This document shows, in pieces, positions 1 to 11,632 of a DNA stretch of 64,000 bases (positions are counted from its first letter, which is position 1; each line of letters begins with the position of its first letter). Both the position numbers and the translations under genes were made by a program. Origin of the DNA: Halomonas maura. Lineage in GTDB: Bacteria > Pseudomonadota > Gammaproteobacteria > Pseudomonadales > Halomonadaceae. The stretch covers positions 8,106 to 72,105 of the forward strand of contig NZ_JAUFPQ010000017.1 in NCBI RefSeq assembly GCF_030409305.1, in the 5' to 3' direction. The notes beneath the pieces are model-generated. The model was not told the origin of the DNA. It did not search any database and saw only the letters and a program-made list of their open reading frames with translations.

Positions 1-2022
<2,022 letters not shown>

Positions 2023-2069
2023 AGGCAGCCCCCCGAGGCGACCCGCCGCCCTTCACGGGCGGCCCCTCC

Positions 2070-2101
2070 GGCTCCCGTCCGCCCCTTGGCGGAGGGGAGC
2101 C
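2070..2101 (+). terminator. GC-rich hairpin after icd
   Basis: Two 14-base arms (2070-2083 and 2088-2101) pair at 13 of 14 positions around the loop CCTT. A short T-containing stretch (GTTGCGTTG) follows, not a clean U-tract. A smaller hairpin (GCCGCCC/GGGCGGC) sits just before it. It is probably the transcription end of icd, before the rluE promoter. Confidence 0.6.
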
Positions 2102-2159
2102 GTTGCGTTGTAGCATCGGGCATTGCTCGGCGTCAGGCGCGCAGTATAGTGGGAAGACG

Positions 2160-2762
2160 ATGAACCTTTACCTGTTGCACAAGCCCTACCGCATGCTCTC
2201 CCAGTTCACCGACCGCGGTGTCGATGAGACGGAGCGCCGCGCCACCCTGGCCGACGTCATCTCGGTACCGGACATCTACGCCGCCGGACGGCTGGACTAC
2301 GACTCGGAGGGCCTGCTGCTGCTCAGCGACGATGGCGAGCTGATCCATCGCATCGCCCACCCGCGCCACAAGCAGCCCAAGACCTATCGGGTCCAGGTGG
2401 AAGGCACACCCGACGAGGCGGCCCTGCGGGCGCTGCGCGAGGGCGTCGAGTTGAAGGACGGCCTCACCCGGCCGGCCAGGGTACGCCGCCTCGACGCGAG
2501 CGGCCTGCCGGAGAGGGACCCGCCGCTGGACCCGAGGCGCCATCCGCTCACCAGCTGGCTGGAGCTGACCATCGAGGAGGGGCGCAACCGCCAGGTGCGG
2601 CGCATGACCGCCCATGTCGGCCACCCCACCCTGCGCCTGGTGCGCGTGGCCATCGGCCCCTGGCGCCTCGATGGGCTGGCCCCCGGCGAGTGGCGCCGCG
2701 AGACCCTGCACGCCCCCAAGCCGCCGGCCCAGCGCCGCCGCCCGCCGAGGAAACGCCCATGA
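2160..2762 (+). CDS. rluE: 23S rRNA pseudouridine synthase, RluE-like
   Basis: Isomerises a uridine in 23S rRNA (U2457 in E. coli for RluE). The 200-residue protein starts MNLYLLHKPYRMLSQFTD at ATG 2160. An upstream in-frame extension gives no family similarity, so the ATG is preferred. The RsuA/RluB/E/F catalytic block AAGRLDYDSEGLLLLSDDG (about residues 41-59) contains the catalytic Asp of the GRLD motif. A second conserved block, EGRNRQVRRMTAHVGHPTLR, is near residue 140. There is no N-terminal S4 domain, as expected for RluE rather than RluB/RluF. The C-terminus is a basic Pro/Arg tail. Its stop overlaps the next start (ATGA), so the two genes are translationally coupled. Confidence 0.9.
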   Translation: MNLYLLHKPYRMLSQFTDRGVDETERRATLADVISVPDIYAAGRLDYDSEGLLLLSDDGELIHRIAHPRHKQPKTYRVQVEGTPDEAALRALREGVELKDGLTRPARVRRLDASGLPERDPPLDPRRHPLTSWLELTIEEGRNRQVRRMTAHVGHPTLRLVRVAIGPWRLDGLAPGEWRRETLHAPKPPAQRRRPPRKRP

Positions 2763-3208
2763 GCCGCTGGCACCCCTTCGTCACCGTCGCCACCGTGGTG
2801 GAGCGCGCCGGGCGCTACCTGATGGTGGAGGAGCACCGCGGCGGCTCCCACACCCTGTTCAACCAGCCCGCCGGCCACCTGGAACCCGGCGAGCGCATTC
2901 GCGACGCCGCCCTGCGCGAGCTGCGCGAGGAGACCGCCTGGCAGGTCGGCATCACCGACTACCTGGGCCTCTACGTCTTCCAGGCCCCGGACGGCCAGAC
3001 CTTCCACAGTCACGCCTTCTTCGGCATGGCCCTGGCCCACCTGGGCAATGATCTTGACCCGGCCATCCACGCCGTGCACTGGCTGACCCTCGAGGAGCTG
3101 GAGGCGCTGGAGCGCGAGGGCCGACTGCGCAGCCCGCTGGTCATGCGCCGCCTCCGCGACGCCCTGGCCGGCCGCTTCTTCCCCATGGACGTGCTGCACG
3201 AGCGCTAG
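2759..3208 (+). CDS. nudJ: Nudix hydrolase, NudJ-like
   Basis: Predicted cytosolic pyrophosphohydrolase of the NudJ group (nucleoside tri/diphosphates and HMP-PP in E. coli). It has 149 residues from ATG 2759. It opens with RWHPFVTVATVVERAGRYLMVEE, and the Nudix box GHLEPGERIRDAALRELREE (GX5EX7REUXEE pattern) lies at about residues 39-59. It overlaps rluE by 4 bp. In E. coli nudJ lies next to rluE and mnmA, and the same order rluE-nudJ-mnmA-hflD-purB is seen here, which supports the assignment. The exact substrate cannot be read from sequence. Confidence 0.88.
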   Translation: MSRWHPFVTVATVVERAGRYLMVEEHRGGSHTLFNQPAGHLEPGERIRDAALRELREETAWQVGITDYLGLYVFQAPDGQTFHSHAFFGMALAHLGNDLDPAIHAVHWLTLEELEALEREGRLRSPLVMRRLRDALAGRFFPMDVLHER

Positions 3209-3224
3209 CCGCGCTTCGCGCGAA

Positions 3225-3273
3225 GCTGGGAGCTGGGAGCTGGGAGCTGGAAGCTGGAAGCTGGAAGCTAAAA
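3225..3273 (+). repeat. Tandem 7-bp repeat (GCTGGGA/GCTGGAA)
   Basis: Three copies of GCTGGGA (3225-3245) are followed by three copies of GCTGGAA (3246-3266) and a degenerate seventh unit (GCTAAAA). About 50 bp downstream (3310-3343) the complementary motif appears as GCTTCAGGCTTCGAGCTTCAAGCTCCAG, so transcripts could fold back. It lies between nudJ and the mnmA promoter. A related array is present after purB. Confidence 0.85.
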
Positions 3274-3324
3274 CAGCAGGTTGCCTCCAAAGATCGGATC
3301 AAAAGCCTTCTTCCCGCTTCAGGC

Positions 3325-3354
3325 TTCGAGCTTCAAGCTCCAGTCAGGTATAAT
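3325..3354 (+). promoter_or_regulatory. Putative sigma-70 promoter of mnmA-hflD-purB
   Basis: A perfect -10 hexamer TATAAT lies at 3349-3354, 39 bp before the mnmA ATG. The best -35 is a weak TTCGAG at 3325-3330 (18-bp spacer), which falls inside the reverse-orientation half of the heptamer repeat. The -10 is convincing; the -35 is tentative. Confidence 0.6.
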
Positions 3355-3392
3355 CTCGCCCCATTTAGCGACCCATCCAATCCGAGAGCGCC

Positions 3393-4523
3393 ATGACAGC
3401 CACCCAAGGCAAGGTCATCGTCGGCATGTCCGGCGGTGTCGACTCCTCCGTATCCGCCCTGCTGCTGCTCGAGCAGGGCTACGAGGTCGAAGGCCTGTTC
3501 ATGAAGAACTGGGACGAGGACGACGGCACCGAGTACTGCACCGCCAAGGAGGACCTGGCGGACGCCGAGGCCGTCTGCGCCAGGCTCGGCATCCCCCTGC
3601 ACACCGCAAACTTCGCCGCCGAGTACTGGGACAACGTCTTCGAGCACTTCCTCGCCGAGTACCAGGCCGGTCGCACCCCGAACCCGGACATCCTCTGCAA
3701 CCGCGAGATCAAGTTCAAGGTGTTCCTCGAGTATGCCGAGATGCTCGGCGCCGAGCGGATCGCCACCGGCCACTATGTTCGTCAAGGGCAGGCGCGCGGC
3801 CGTCTCGTTGGCGACGATCGTCCGCGGCTGCTCAGGGGGCTCGACGCCAACAAGGACCAGAGCTACTTCCTGCACGCCGTCCCTGAGGCCGCCATCGCCC
3901 GCACCCTGTTCCCGGTGGGCGAACTAGACAAGCCCGAGGTCCGCGCGCTGGCCGACCGCCACGGCCTGGCCACCGCGCGCAAGAAGGACTCGACCGGCAT
4001 CTGCTTCATCGGCGAGCGCCGCTTCCGCGACTTCCTGAAGCAGTACCTGCCGGCCCAGCCCGGCACCATCGAGACCCCGGACGGCGACGTGATCGGCGAG
4101 CACCTGGGGCTGATGTACTACACCCTGGGCCAGCGCCAGGGGCTCGGCATCGGCGGCCTGGCCGACTACCCGGAGGACCCCTGGTACGTGGCCGGCAAGG
4201 ACCTCGCGCGCAACGTGCTGGTCGCCGTCCAGGGCAAGCATCACCCGCTGCTCTACACCGACAGCCTGGCCACCGAGGCCATGGACTGGGTGGCCGGCGA
4301 GCCACCGGCGCGGGAGGGACGCCTCACCGCCAAGACTCGCTACCGCCAGACCGATGTGCCCTGCCGCTTCACGGTGGCCGAGGATGGCGGCGTCGAGGTC
4401 CGCTTCGACGCCCCCCAGCGGGCGGTGACCCCGGGCCAGTCGCTGGTGCTCTACGACGGCGACGTCTGCCTGGGCGGCGGCGTGATCCGTGACACCTGGA
4501 ACGCCCCGGAGGCCAGCCGATGA
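3393..4523 (+). CDS. mnmA: tRNA-specific 2-thiouridylase MnmA
   Basis: Installs the 2-thio group on U34 of tRNA-Lys, tRNA-Glu and tRNA-Gln in the cytosol, using ATP activation and sulfur relayed from the Tus proteins. The protein has 376 residues. The PP-loop SGGVDS is at 13-18. The two catalytic cysteines are C102 (within [12 protein letters not shown]) and C204 ([11 protein letters not shown]), close to the E. coli pair at 102 and 199. Length and start match the family. It overlaps hflD by 4 bp (ATGA), and the mnmA-hflD-purB order is conserved in gammaproteobacteria. Confidence 0.97.
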   Translation: MTATQGKVIVGMSGGVDSSVSALLLLEQGYEVEGLFMKNWDEDDGTEYCTAKEDLADAEAVCARLGIPLHTANFAAEYWDNVFEHFLAEYQAGRTPNPDILCNREIKFKVFLEYAEMLGAERIATGHYVRQGQARGRLVGDDRPRLLRGLDANKDQSYFLHAVPEAAIARTLFPVGELDKPEVRALADRHGLATARKKDSTGICFIGERRFRDFLKQYLPAQPGTIETPDGDVIGEHLGLMYYTLGQRQGLGIGGLADYPEDPWYVAGKDLARNVLVAVQGKHHPLLYTDSLATEAMDWVAGEPPAREGRLTAKTRYRQTDVPCRFTVAEDGGVEVRFDAPQRAVTPGQSLVLYDGDVCLGGGVIRDTWNAPEASR

Positions 4524-5161
4524 ACGGCACCACGCCGATCCACCGCGCCCCGGAGACCCCGGCGGCCCGCCAGACCCTGGCGCTGGCCGGGGTCTTCCAG
4601 GCCGCCGGCCTGGTCGACGACCTGGCCCGCACCGGCCAGGTCGACCAGCGCGCCTGGGACACCCTGATCCACGCCACCCTGGATACCAACCCATCCAGCT
4701 TCGAGGCCATCTACGGCGGCCATCCCAACAACCTGCGCCGCGGTCTCGAGATCCTCGAGAGCGTGCTCGGCCGCCGCCAGGCGAACCCGGTGGTGATGCG
4801 CTATGGCTTCTCGCTGCTGATGCTGATGAGCAAGCTGCGCGGCAGCGACGACATGATGGACGAGCTGGGCCGACGCCTGACGCGCATCCAGGGCCAGGCC
4901 GAGCACTTCGGCGAGACCCACGAGAACGTCATCGCCAGCCTCGGCGAGGCCTACCAGGAGACGCTCTCGACCTTCAAGACGCGCATCGTCGTCCAGGGCG
5001 ACCCCTCGCTGCTGCAGAGTCGCATGATGCCCGAGCGCGTGCGCGCCTGCCTGCTCGCCGGCATCCGCTTCGCCCTGCTCTGGCACCAGCAGGGGGGGCG
5101 CCGCTGGAAGCTGGTCTTCCAGCGCGGCACCCTCAAGAAGACCCTCGACACCCTGAACTGA
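4520..5161 (+). CDS. hflD: High frequency lysogenization protein HflD homolog
   Basis: The protein has 213 residues, the same length as E. coli HflD, a membrane-peripheral protein that in E. coli interacts with the lambda CII activator and lowers lysogeny. Its housekeeping role is unclear. The alpha-helical sequence ([22 protein letters not shown] near the N-terminus, then SSFEAIYGG and [10 protein letters not shown]) fits the family. The call is reinforced by its place between mnmA and purB, translationally coupled to mnmA. No membrane segment is visible. Confidence 0.93.
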   Translation: MNGTTPIHRAPETPAARQTLALAGVFQAAGLVDDLARTGQVDQRAWDTLIHATLDTNPSSFEAIYGGHPNNLRRGLEILESVLGRRQANPVVMRYGFSLLMLMSKLRGSDDMMDELGRRLTRIQGQAEHFGETHENVIASLGEAYQETLSTFKTRIVVQGDPSLLQSRMMPERVRACLLAGIRFALLWHQQGGRRWKLVFQRGTLKKTLDTLN

Positions 5162-6577
<1,416 letters not shown>

Positions 6578-6610
6578 GCCGCAAGCCGGAAGCCGGAAAC
6601 CGGAAGCTGG
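6578..6610 (+). repeat. Second heptamer repeat array (GCCGGAA/GCTGG)
   Basis: Heptamers GCCGCAA, GCCGGAA, GCCGGAA, ACCGGAA and a partial GCTGG run in tandem immediately after the purB stop. Period and sequence match the array at 3225-3273, allowing T/C change at position 3. Two flanking copies on one operon suggest a dispersed intergenic repeat family. Confidence 0.75.
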
Positions 6611-6632
6611 CGGCGATGGTGAGCGGCGCCGG

Positions 6633-6664
6633 GGGGTTCACAGCACCCTCGCACAGACCTGTCC
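6633..6664 (+). repeat. Extragenic element sharing blocks with 23539-23620
   Basis: GGGGTTCACAGCACCCTC (6633-6650) is nearly the reverse complement of the block at 23539-23558, and both copies are accompanied by ACCTGTCCCC. Shared blocks in two unrelated gaps point to a dispersed intergenic element. Confidence 0.5.
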
Positions 6665-6713
6665 CCGGAACAGCCGCTCCCCCGCTGCCCCGGCCAGCGA
6701 CATGCTAGTATCC

Positions 6714-6739
6714 CGACAGGCGCCAGACGGCGCCTGTCG
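6714..6739 (+). promoter_or_regulatory. Perfect 11-bp stem hairpin ahead of roxA
   Basis: CGACAGGCGCC (6714-6724) and GGCGCCTGTCG (6729-6739) are perfect inverted repeats around AGAC, 29 bp before the roxA ATG, and GCCGTTT follows. It may be the purB terminator, a roxA leader hairpin or an operator. Position does not decide between these. Confidence 0.5.
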
Positions 6740-6768
6740 CCGTTTCACCCCTTCGCGAGCGCGAGTCC

Positions 6769-7944
6769 ATGTCACCAGACGAACCCCTCACCCTGCTCGG
6801 CGGCCTCACCGCCACCGACTTCCTGCGCGACCACTGGCAGCGCAAGCCGCTGCTGATCCGCGGCGCCTTCCCCGACTTCGAGAGCCCGCTCGAGCCCGAC
6901 GAACTGGCGGGCCTGGCCTGCGAGGAGAACATCGAGGCCCGCCTGGTCGAGGAGCGCGGCCCCGAGGGGCCCTGGCAGGTCAGCCACGGCCCCTTCGACG
7001 AGGCCACCTTCGCCCGCCTGCCGGAGCGCGACTGGACCCTGCTGGTGCAAGCCGTGGACCACTACGTCCCCGAGGTCGCCGCACTGCTCGAGCCCTTCGA
7101 CTTCCTGCCCAGCTGGCGGCTCGACGACATCATGGTCAGCTACGCGCCGCCCGGCGGCAGCGTCGGCCCCCACGTCGACCAGTACGACGTCTTCCTGCTC
7201 CAGGCCAGCGGCCAGCGCCGCTGGCAGCTCGGCGGCCAGGTCGACGACGACGCGCCGATCCTCCACGGCATCGACCTGCGCATCCTCGAGCGCTTCGAGG
7301 TCGAGGCCGGCCAGGACTGGGTGCTGGAACCCGGCGACATGCTCTACCTGCCCCCGGCCTGGGCCCACCACGGTGTCAGCCAGTCCGCGGATTGCATGAC
7401 CTTCTCGGTGGGCTTCCGCGCCCCCTCCGCCGACGAGGCCGTGACCTCCTACGCCGACTACATGGGCGAGCAGCTGCCGCCCTCGCGCCGCTACGCCGAC
7501 GCCGGCATGGCGCCGCCCGCCGACCCGGCCGAGCTCGACGACGCGGCGCTTGCGCGCATGCGCGCGCTGATCCTCGAGACCCTGGACGACCCGGCCCAGC
7601 TGGCCCAGTGGTTCGGGCGAGTGATGACCCAGCCCAAGTATGTCGACCAGCTGGTGGCGAGCGAGACGCCCACCGCCCCCGACGACCTCGTCGCCGCACT
7701 ACAGGACGGCGAGACGCTGGAGCGCAGCCCCGGCTCGCGCTTCGCCTGGCGTGCCCTCGACGACGACCGCGCCACGCTGTTCGTCGACGGCGACGGCCTC
7801 GAGTGCTCGGTCGAGCTGGCCCGCGCCCTGGCCGGCGGCGAGCCCGTCGACGCCGAGCTGCTGGCCTGCGCCGAGGCACCGGCCGTACTGACCCAGCTGC
7901 TCGACGCCGGCAGCCTGGCCTGGTCCTGGGACGAGGAGGAATGA
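6769..7944 (+). CDS. roxA: Ribosomal protein uL16 3-hydroxylase RoxA (cupin/JmjC oxygenase)
   Basis: Fe(II)/2-oxoglutarate oxygenase that hydroxylates an arginine of ribosomal protein uL16. It has 391 residues, against 373 for E. coli RoxA (YcfD). The double-stranded beta-helix carries the iron ligands: HVD at H135/D137 in GPHVDQYDVFLLQ, and H200 in PGDMLYLPPAWAHHG. Family blocks WQVSHGPF, LLVQAVDHY and SVGFRAPSADE are all present. The C-terminal part (about 230-391) is the dimerisation/winged-helix region. The following acetyltransferase gene starts only 4 bp after the stop, so the two are probably co-transcribed. Confidence 0.93.
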   Translation: MSPDEPLTLLGGLTATDFLRDHWQRKPLLIRGAFPDFESPLEPDELAGLACEENIEARLVEERGPEGPWQVSHGPFDEATFARLPERDWTLLVQAVDHYVPEVAALLEPFDFLPSWRLDDIMVSYAPPGGSVGPHVDQYDVFLLQASGQRRWQLGGQVDDDAPILHGIDLRILERFEVEAGQDWVLEPGDMLYLPPAWAHHGVSQSADCMTFSVGFRAPSADEAVTSYADYMGEQLPPSRRYADAGMAPPADPAELDDAALARMRALILETLDDPAQLAQWFGRVMTQPKYVDQLVASETPTAPDDLVAALQDGETLERSPGSRFAWRALDDDRATLFVDGDGLECSVELARALAGGEPVDAELLACAEAPAVLTQLLDAGSLAWSWDEEE

Positions 7945-7948
7945 GCGC

Positions 7949-8380
7949 ATGACTGGCAGCGTCGTGATCCACGAGGGCGACTGGCAGGCCCTCGGCGAGG
8001 CGGCCGGCGAAATCCGCCGACGCGTCTTCATCGAGGAGCAGGCCGTGCCGCGGGACGAGGAGTGGGACGGCCGCGATCCCGGGTGCGTGCACTTCCTCGC
8101 CCTGGTCGATGGCCGCGCCCTGGGCACCGCCCGACTGCTGCCCGATGGCCATATCGGCCGCGTCGCCGTGCTGGCCGAGGCTCGCGGCCTGGGCATCGGC
8201 GTGGCCCTGATGGAGGCGGCCGTCGAGGCCGCCTGCCGGCGCGGCTTCACCGCGGTCGAGCTCGCCGCCCAGACCCACGCCCTCGTCTTCTATGAGCGGC
8301 TGGGCTTTCGAGCCGAGGGCGAGGTCTTTCTCGACGCCGGCATTCCGCATCGCAATATGGTCCGTCGACTGGGCGACTGA
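7949..8380 (+). CDS. GNAT family N-acetyltransferase
   Basis: A 143-residue acetyl-CoA-dependent N-acetyltransferase of the YjcF/ElaA-like group, substrate unknown. The N-terminal pattern IRRRVFIEEQAVPRDEEWDG, the strand GTARLLPDGHIGRVAVL and the acetyl-CoA pyrophosphate loop RGLGIGVALM (about residues 79-88) define the fold. FYERLGF near residue 113 is the usual C-terminal GNAT motif. It is coupled to roxA (4-bp gap). Whether it modifies a ribosomal protein, as the neighbour does, is only a contextual thought. Confidence 0.85.
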   Translation: MTGSVVIHEGDWQALGEAAGEIRRRVFIEEQAVPRDEEWDGRDPGCVHFLALVDGRALGTARLLPDGHIGRVAVLAEARGLGIGVALMEAAVEAACRRGFTAVELAAQTHALVFYERLGFRAEGEVFLDAGIPHRNMVRRLGD

Positions 8381-8411
8381 GACCTCCCCCACCCCAGTCC
8401 GGGGAAACCCG

Positions 8412-8562
8412 ACTACAAGAATGGCCCGTTTTCGCGGCTTCCTGTAGTCGGGCTACAACGCTGCCTGCCCCCAAGGATCAATTGTTGACGCCCGCCATGC
8501 CGGGCCATAGTGGTTCCCAAGACGGGTGAGGGAGCCGCCGGACCAGACCACTCGCTTGTAGT
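8412..8562. promoter_or_regulatory. ACTACA/TGTAGT half-sites upstream of aceA
   Basis: The 383-bp gap 8381-8763 holds no convincing gene. It contains an ACTACA at 8412-8417, TGTAGT at 8443-8448 facing CTACAA at 8453-8458, and a further TTGTAGT at 8556-8562. The first two belong to a 10-bp inverted repeat (CCCGACTACA...TGTAGTCGGG). From memory, the RpiR-type regulator RccR of Pseudomonas, which controls aceA, recognises TGTAGT/ACTACA half-sites. A TTGACG at 8485-8490 with CATAGT at 8506-8511 (15-bp spacer) is a possible but imperfect promoter. Confidence 0.5.
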
Positions 8563-8763
8563 CGCGCCCCCCGCTCCCCCACTCGCCCGGGTTCGACCAA
8601 GGCCCTAGAGACAGGCCCAAAGAACTCTACGAACCTGACAGGACTTCGCAGGTGCAGCATAAGGCCTTGCCGGATGGTGCAGCAGGCGATTCCAGCGGTG
8701 ACGACGCCGCCTCCCGGTGACGCCGTCGAGACGAGATACCCCAGCGATCGAGAGGATGGCCCC

Positions 8764-10362
8764 ATGGCAGCATTCAAAGACGAACTCCAGGCACTGACCC
8801 AGCTTCGCGAGGCCCAGCGCGGCAAGTGGGACAACATCAACCCCGAGCATGCGGCGCGCATGCGGCTGCAGAACCGCTTCCAGACCGGCCTGGATATCGC
8901 TCGCTACACCGCCCAGATCATGCGCGAGGACATGGCCGCCTACGACGCCGACAGCGCCCAGTACACCCAGTCGCTGGGCTGCTGGCACGGCTTCATCGGT
9001 CAGCAGAAGCTGATCTCCATCAAGAAGCATTTCGGCACCACCAAGCGCAGCTACCTCTATCTCTCCGGCTGGATGGTCGCCGCCCTGCGCTCCGAGTTCG
9101 GCCCGCTGCCCGACCAGTCGATGCACGAGAAGACCAGCGTGCCGTCGCTGATCGAGGAGCTCTACACCTTCCTGCGCCAGGCCGACACCTGGGAGCTGAA
9201 CCACCTGTTCCGCGACCTGGAAGCGGCCAGAAACGCCGGTGACCAGGCCAGGGCCGACGAGCTGATCGCCAGGATCGACAACCACGAGACCCATGTGGTG
9301 CCGATCATCGCCGACATCGACGCCGGCTTCGGCAACGCGGAGGCCACCTACCTGCTGGCCAAGAAGATGATCGAGGCCGGGGCCTGCTGCATCCAGCTCG
9401 AGAACCAGGTCTCCGACGAGAAGCAGTGCGGCCACCAGGACGGCAAGGTCACCGTGCCCCACGAGGACTTCATCGCCAAGATCAACGCCGTGCGCTATGC
9501 CTTCCTCGAGCTCGGCGTGGAGGACGGGGTGATCGTCGCCCGCACCGACTCGCTGGGCGCCGGCCTGACCCAGAAGATCGCCGTGACCAAGGAACCCGGT
9601 GACCTGGGCGACCAGTACAACAGCTACCTGGACGGCGAGGAGATCACCTCGGCCTCGGACATCGACAACGGCGACGTGGTCATCAAGCAGAACGGCAAGC
9701 TGGTCAAGGTCAAGCGCCTGGCCTCCGGGCTCTACCAGTTCAAGCCGGGCACCGGCGAGGACCGGGTGGTGCTGGACTGCATCACCAGCCTGCAGAACGG
9801 CGCCGACCTGCTGTGGATCGAGACCGAGAAACCCCACGTCGGCCAGATCGCCGGCATGGTCAACCGCATCCGCGAGGTCTGCCCGGACGCCAAGCTGGTC
9901 TACAACAACTCGCCGTCCTTCAACTGGACCCTGAACTTCCGCCAGCAGGTCTTCGACGCCTGGGAGCAGGAAGGCCGCGACCTCAGCGCCTACGAGCGCG
10001 CCGACCTGATGAACGCCAGGTACGACGACACCGAGCTGGGCCAGCTGGCCGACGAGTGGACCCGCAACTTCCAGCGCGACGGCGCCCGAGAGGCCGGCAT
10101 CTTCCACCACCTGATCACCCTGCCGACCTACCACACCGCGGCGCTGTCCACCGACAACCTGGCCAAGGGCTACTTCGGCGACCAGGGCATGCTGGCCTAC
10201 GTGGCGGGCGTCCAGCGCAAGGAGATCCGCGAGGGCATCGCCACCGTCAAGCACCAGGACATGGCCGGCTCCAACATCGGTGACGACCACAAGGAGTTCT
10301 TCCACGGCGAGGCGGCACTCAAGGCCGGCGGCAAGGACAACACCATGAACCAGTTCGGCTGA
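8764..10362 (+). CDS. aceA: Isocitrate lyase
   Basis: Cleaves isocitrate to glyoxylate and succinate, the first step of the glyoxylate shunt. The 532-residue form is the longer ICL type found in Pseudomonas and relatives (about 531), not the 434-residue E. coli form. Start ATG 8764 (MAAFKDELQALTQLREAQ) has GAGAGGA upstream and matches the family; the upstream in-frame extension is not conserved. The catalytic-cysteine region reads EKQCGHQDGKVTVPHEDF, and the metal region ADIDAGFGNAEATYLL precedes it. No malate synthase gene is in the window. A strong terminator follows. Confidence 0.96.
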   Translation: MAAFKDELQALTQLREAQRGKWDNINPEHAARMRLQNRFQTGLDIARYTAQIMREDMAAYDADSAQYTQSLGCWHGFIGQQKLISIKKHFGTTKRSYLYLSGWMVAALRSEFGPLPDQSMHEKTSVPSLIEELYTFLRQADTWELNHLFRDLEAARNAGDQARADELIARIDNHETHVVPIIADIDAGFGNAEATYLLAKKMIEAGACCIQLENQVSDEKQCGHQDGKVTVPHEDFIAKINAVRYAFLELGVEDGVIVARTDSLGAGLTQKIAVTKEPGDLGDQYNSYLDGEEITSASDIDNGDVVIKQNGKLVKVKRLASGLYQFKPGTGEDRVVLDCITSLQNGADLLWIETEKPHVGQIAGMVNRIREVCPDAKLVYNNSPSFNWTLNFRQQVFDAWEQEGRDLSAYERADLMNARYDDTELGQLADEWTRNFQRDGAREAGIFHHLITLPTYHTAALSTDNLAKGYFGDQGMLAYVAGVQRKEIREGIATVKHQDMAGSNIGDDHKEFFHGEAALKAGGKDNTMNQFG

Positions 10363-10394
10363 TCGGCGTCGAAGACGACAAGACTGGAACCCTT

Positions 10395-10420
10395 GGGGGA
10401 GGCCGGGCCTCCCCTTTCTT
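10395..10420 (+). terminator. Intrinsic terminator of aceA
   Basis: GGGGAGGCC (10396-10404) pairs with GGCCTCCCC (10406-10414) and is followed by TTTCTT. It is a compact Rho-independent terminator 33 bp after the aceA stop. Confidence 0.8.
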
Positions 10421-10454
10421 CGTTACGGGACGCGTATGGGTCAAGGGCGACCGG

Positions 10455-10483
10455 TTGGCCAATCCCGCACACCTCGCTAGACT
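10455..10483 (+). promoter_or_regulatory. Sigma-70 promoter of slyB
   Basis: TTGGCC (10455-10460) and TAGACT (10478-10483) are separated by exactly 17 bp. The predicted start would give a leader of about 57 nt before the slyB ATG at 10547. Confidence 0.65.
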
Positions 10484-10546
10484 CGTGACTCCACCGGAAT
10501 GGCGCCCCACCGAGGTGGCGCGCCCGTGACGCCAAGGAGGTCCTGC

Positions 10547-11014
10547 ATGAAACGTCTTCTTCCCGCCCTGATCCTGGGCACCCTGACCCTGGCCGGCTGT
10601 GCCAACACCTCGCCCTATTCGGGCAACGTGTACACCGGCAACCAGGCCAAGGCCGCCCAGAGCGTGACCTTCGGCACCATCACCGCCCTGCGGCGGGTGC
10701 AGATCCAGGCCGATAGCCGGGCCGGGGGCCTGCTCGGCGGCGGCGGTGGCGCGGTCATCGGCGGCCTGCTCGGCAACCAGGTCGGCGGTGGCTCGGGGCG
10801 CCAGCTCGCCACCGTGGCGGGCGCGCTGGGTGGTGCCGTGGCCGGCAGCAAGATCGAGGAATCCACCAATCGTATCCCCGCCTGGGAGATCGAGGTCCGC
10901 CAGGACACCGGCCAGAGCGTGGTGATCGTGCAGAAGGCCGACCAGGCCTTCCAGGTCGGCCAGCGGGTGCGGCTGGTCGGCAGCGGGTCCAGCGTGAGCG
11001 TGGTGCCCTACTGA
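10547..11014 (+). CDS. slyB: SlyB-like glycine-zipper outer membrane lipoprotein
   Basis: A 155-residue lipoprotein, the same length as E. coli SlyB, an outer-membrane stress lipoprotein of the PhoPQ regulon. Start ATG 10547 is fixed by a strong AAGGAGG at 10534-10540 and by the lipoprotein signal ending in the lipobox LAGC (Cys about residue 19). GNVYTGNQAKAAQSVTFGTI and VQIQADSR match SlyB. The glycine-zipper transmembrane region (GGLLGGGGGAVIGGLLGNQ) is at about 62-80. The C-terminal domain carries IEVRQDTGQSVVIVQKAD and ends in GSSVSVVPY. Confidence 0.93.
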   Translation: MKRLLPALILGTLTLAGCANTSPYSGNVYTGNQAKAAQSVTFGTITALRRVQIQADSRAGGLLGGGGGAVIGGLLGNQVGGGSGRQLATVAGALGGAVAGSKIEESTNRIPAWEIEVRQDTGQSVVIVQKADQAFQVGQRVRLVGSGSSVSVVPY

Positions 11015-11027
11015 CCTTGCCGAGCCG

Positions 11028-11094
11028 GCCCGGGCGGCACGCCGCCCGGGCGACATGACGACAAAGGCCCGCGGAGCGCTCCGCGGGCCTTTGT
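11028..11094 (+). terminator. Double hairpin after slyB
   Basis: A first hairpin (GCCCGGGCGGC/GCCGCCCGGGC, 11028-11051) is followed by a second, perfect one. In the second, the arms ACAAAGGCCCGCGGAGC and GCTCCGCGGGCCTTTGT span 11061-11094. The A-rich start and T-rich end let it terminate in both directions, which suits its position between convergent slyB and the minus-strand gene at 11142. Confidence 0.8.
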
Positions 11095-11141
11095 CATTGT
11101 CGAACGATCACCGCGGCGCCGGCCGCCGGGGCGCGCCGGCC

Positions 11142-11444
11142 TCAGTGCTGGTCGACCTTGTTCATCGCCCAGCCGCCCAGCTTGACGAGGACCCAGCCGA
11201 TCAGGCCGATGAGGATCAGGGTCAGCAGCAGGTCCACCGGACGCACGATGGCGGTGGCCCCCAGCACGGCGATGGCCGGGCTCCACACCCAGCGGTCATC
11301 CTCGCTGCGCAGCACGGCGGGCAGCAGCTTGCTCAGCAGCGCGCTGACGGAGGCCTCCCAGCGGGACAGGCACAGGAAGAGGATCACGGCGAAGGCGATC
11401 AGCCAGATCAGGGTCACGGTCATGGCGGTCTCCAGCAGGGACAT
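11142..11444 (-). CDS. Small membrane protein of unknown function
   Basis: A 100-residue protein with three likely membrane segments: VTLIWLIAFAVILFLCL (about 9-25), WSPAIAVLGATAIVRPVDLL (about 54-73) and LILIGLIGWVLVKLGGWAM (about 76-94). Translation could instead begin at the internal Met 8 (MTVTLIW). I do not recognise a family. It is convergent with slyB across a bidirectional terminator and divergent from the downstream FKBP gene. Coding is supported by length, a hydrophobic organisation typical of membrane proteins and the absence of a better frame. Confidence 0.6.
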   Translation of the reverse strand: MSLLETAMTVTLIWLIAFAVILFLCLSRWEASVSALLSKLLPAVLRSEDDRWVWSPAIAVLGATAIVRPVDLLLTLILIGLIGWVLVKLGGWAMNKVDQH

Positions 11445-11569
11445 CGATGGCAGGTGGGAAAAGCGAATTCAGCAAAGGGTATCCCTGCCGGCAGAGGCAC
11501 GCAAGCACGCGGCGAGAAGTGAATATCGCTCAGGATACGCATTCTCAACCTGAAAATTGTCCCTCGCCC

Positions 11570-11599
11570 CTGACAGCTCCCCGGATGCCACGTTACCAT
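11570..11599 (+). promoter_or_regulatory. Possible promoter of the FKBP gene
   Basis: CTGACA (11570-11575), an 18-bp spacer and TACCAT (11594-11599) precede the ATG at 11633 by 33 bp. Both hexamers depart from consensus, so this is tentative. Confidence 0.35.
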
Positions 11600-11632
11600 G
11601 CGCTCTTACATGCACTCACCAAAGGTTCATCA

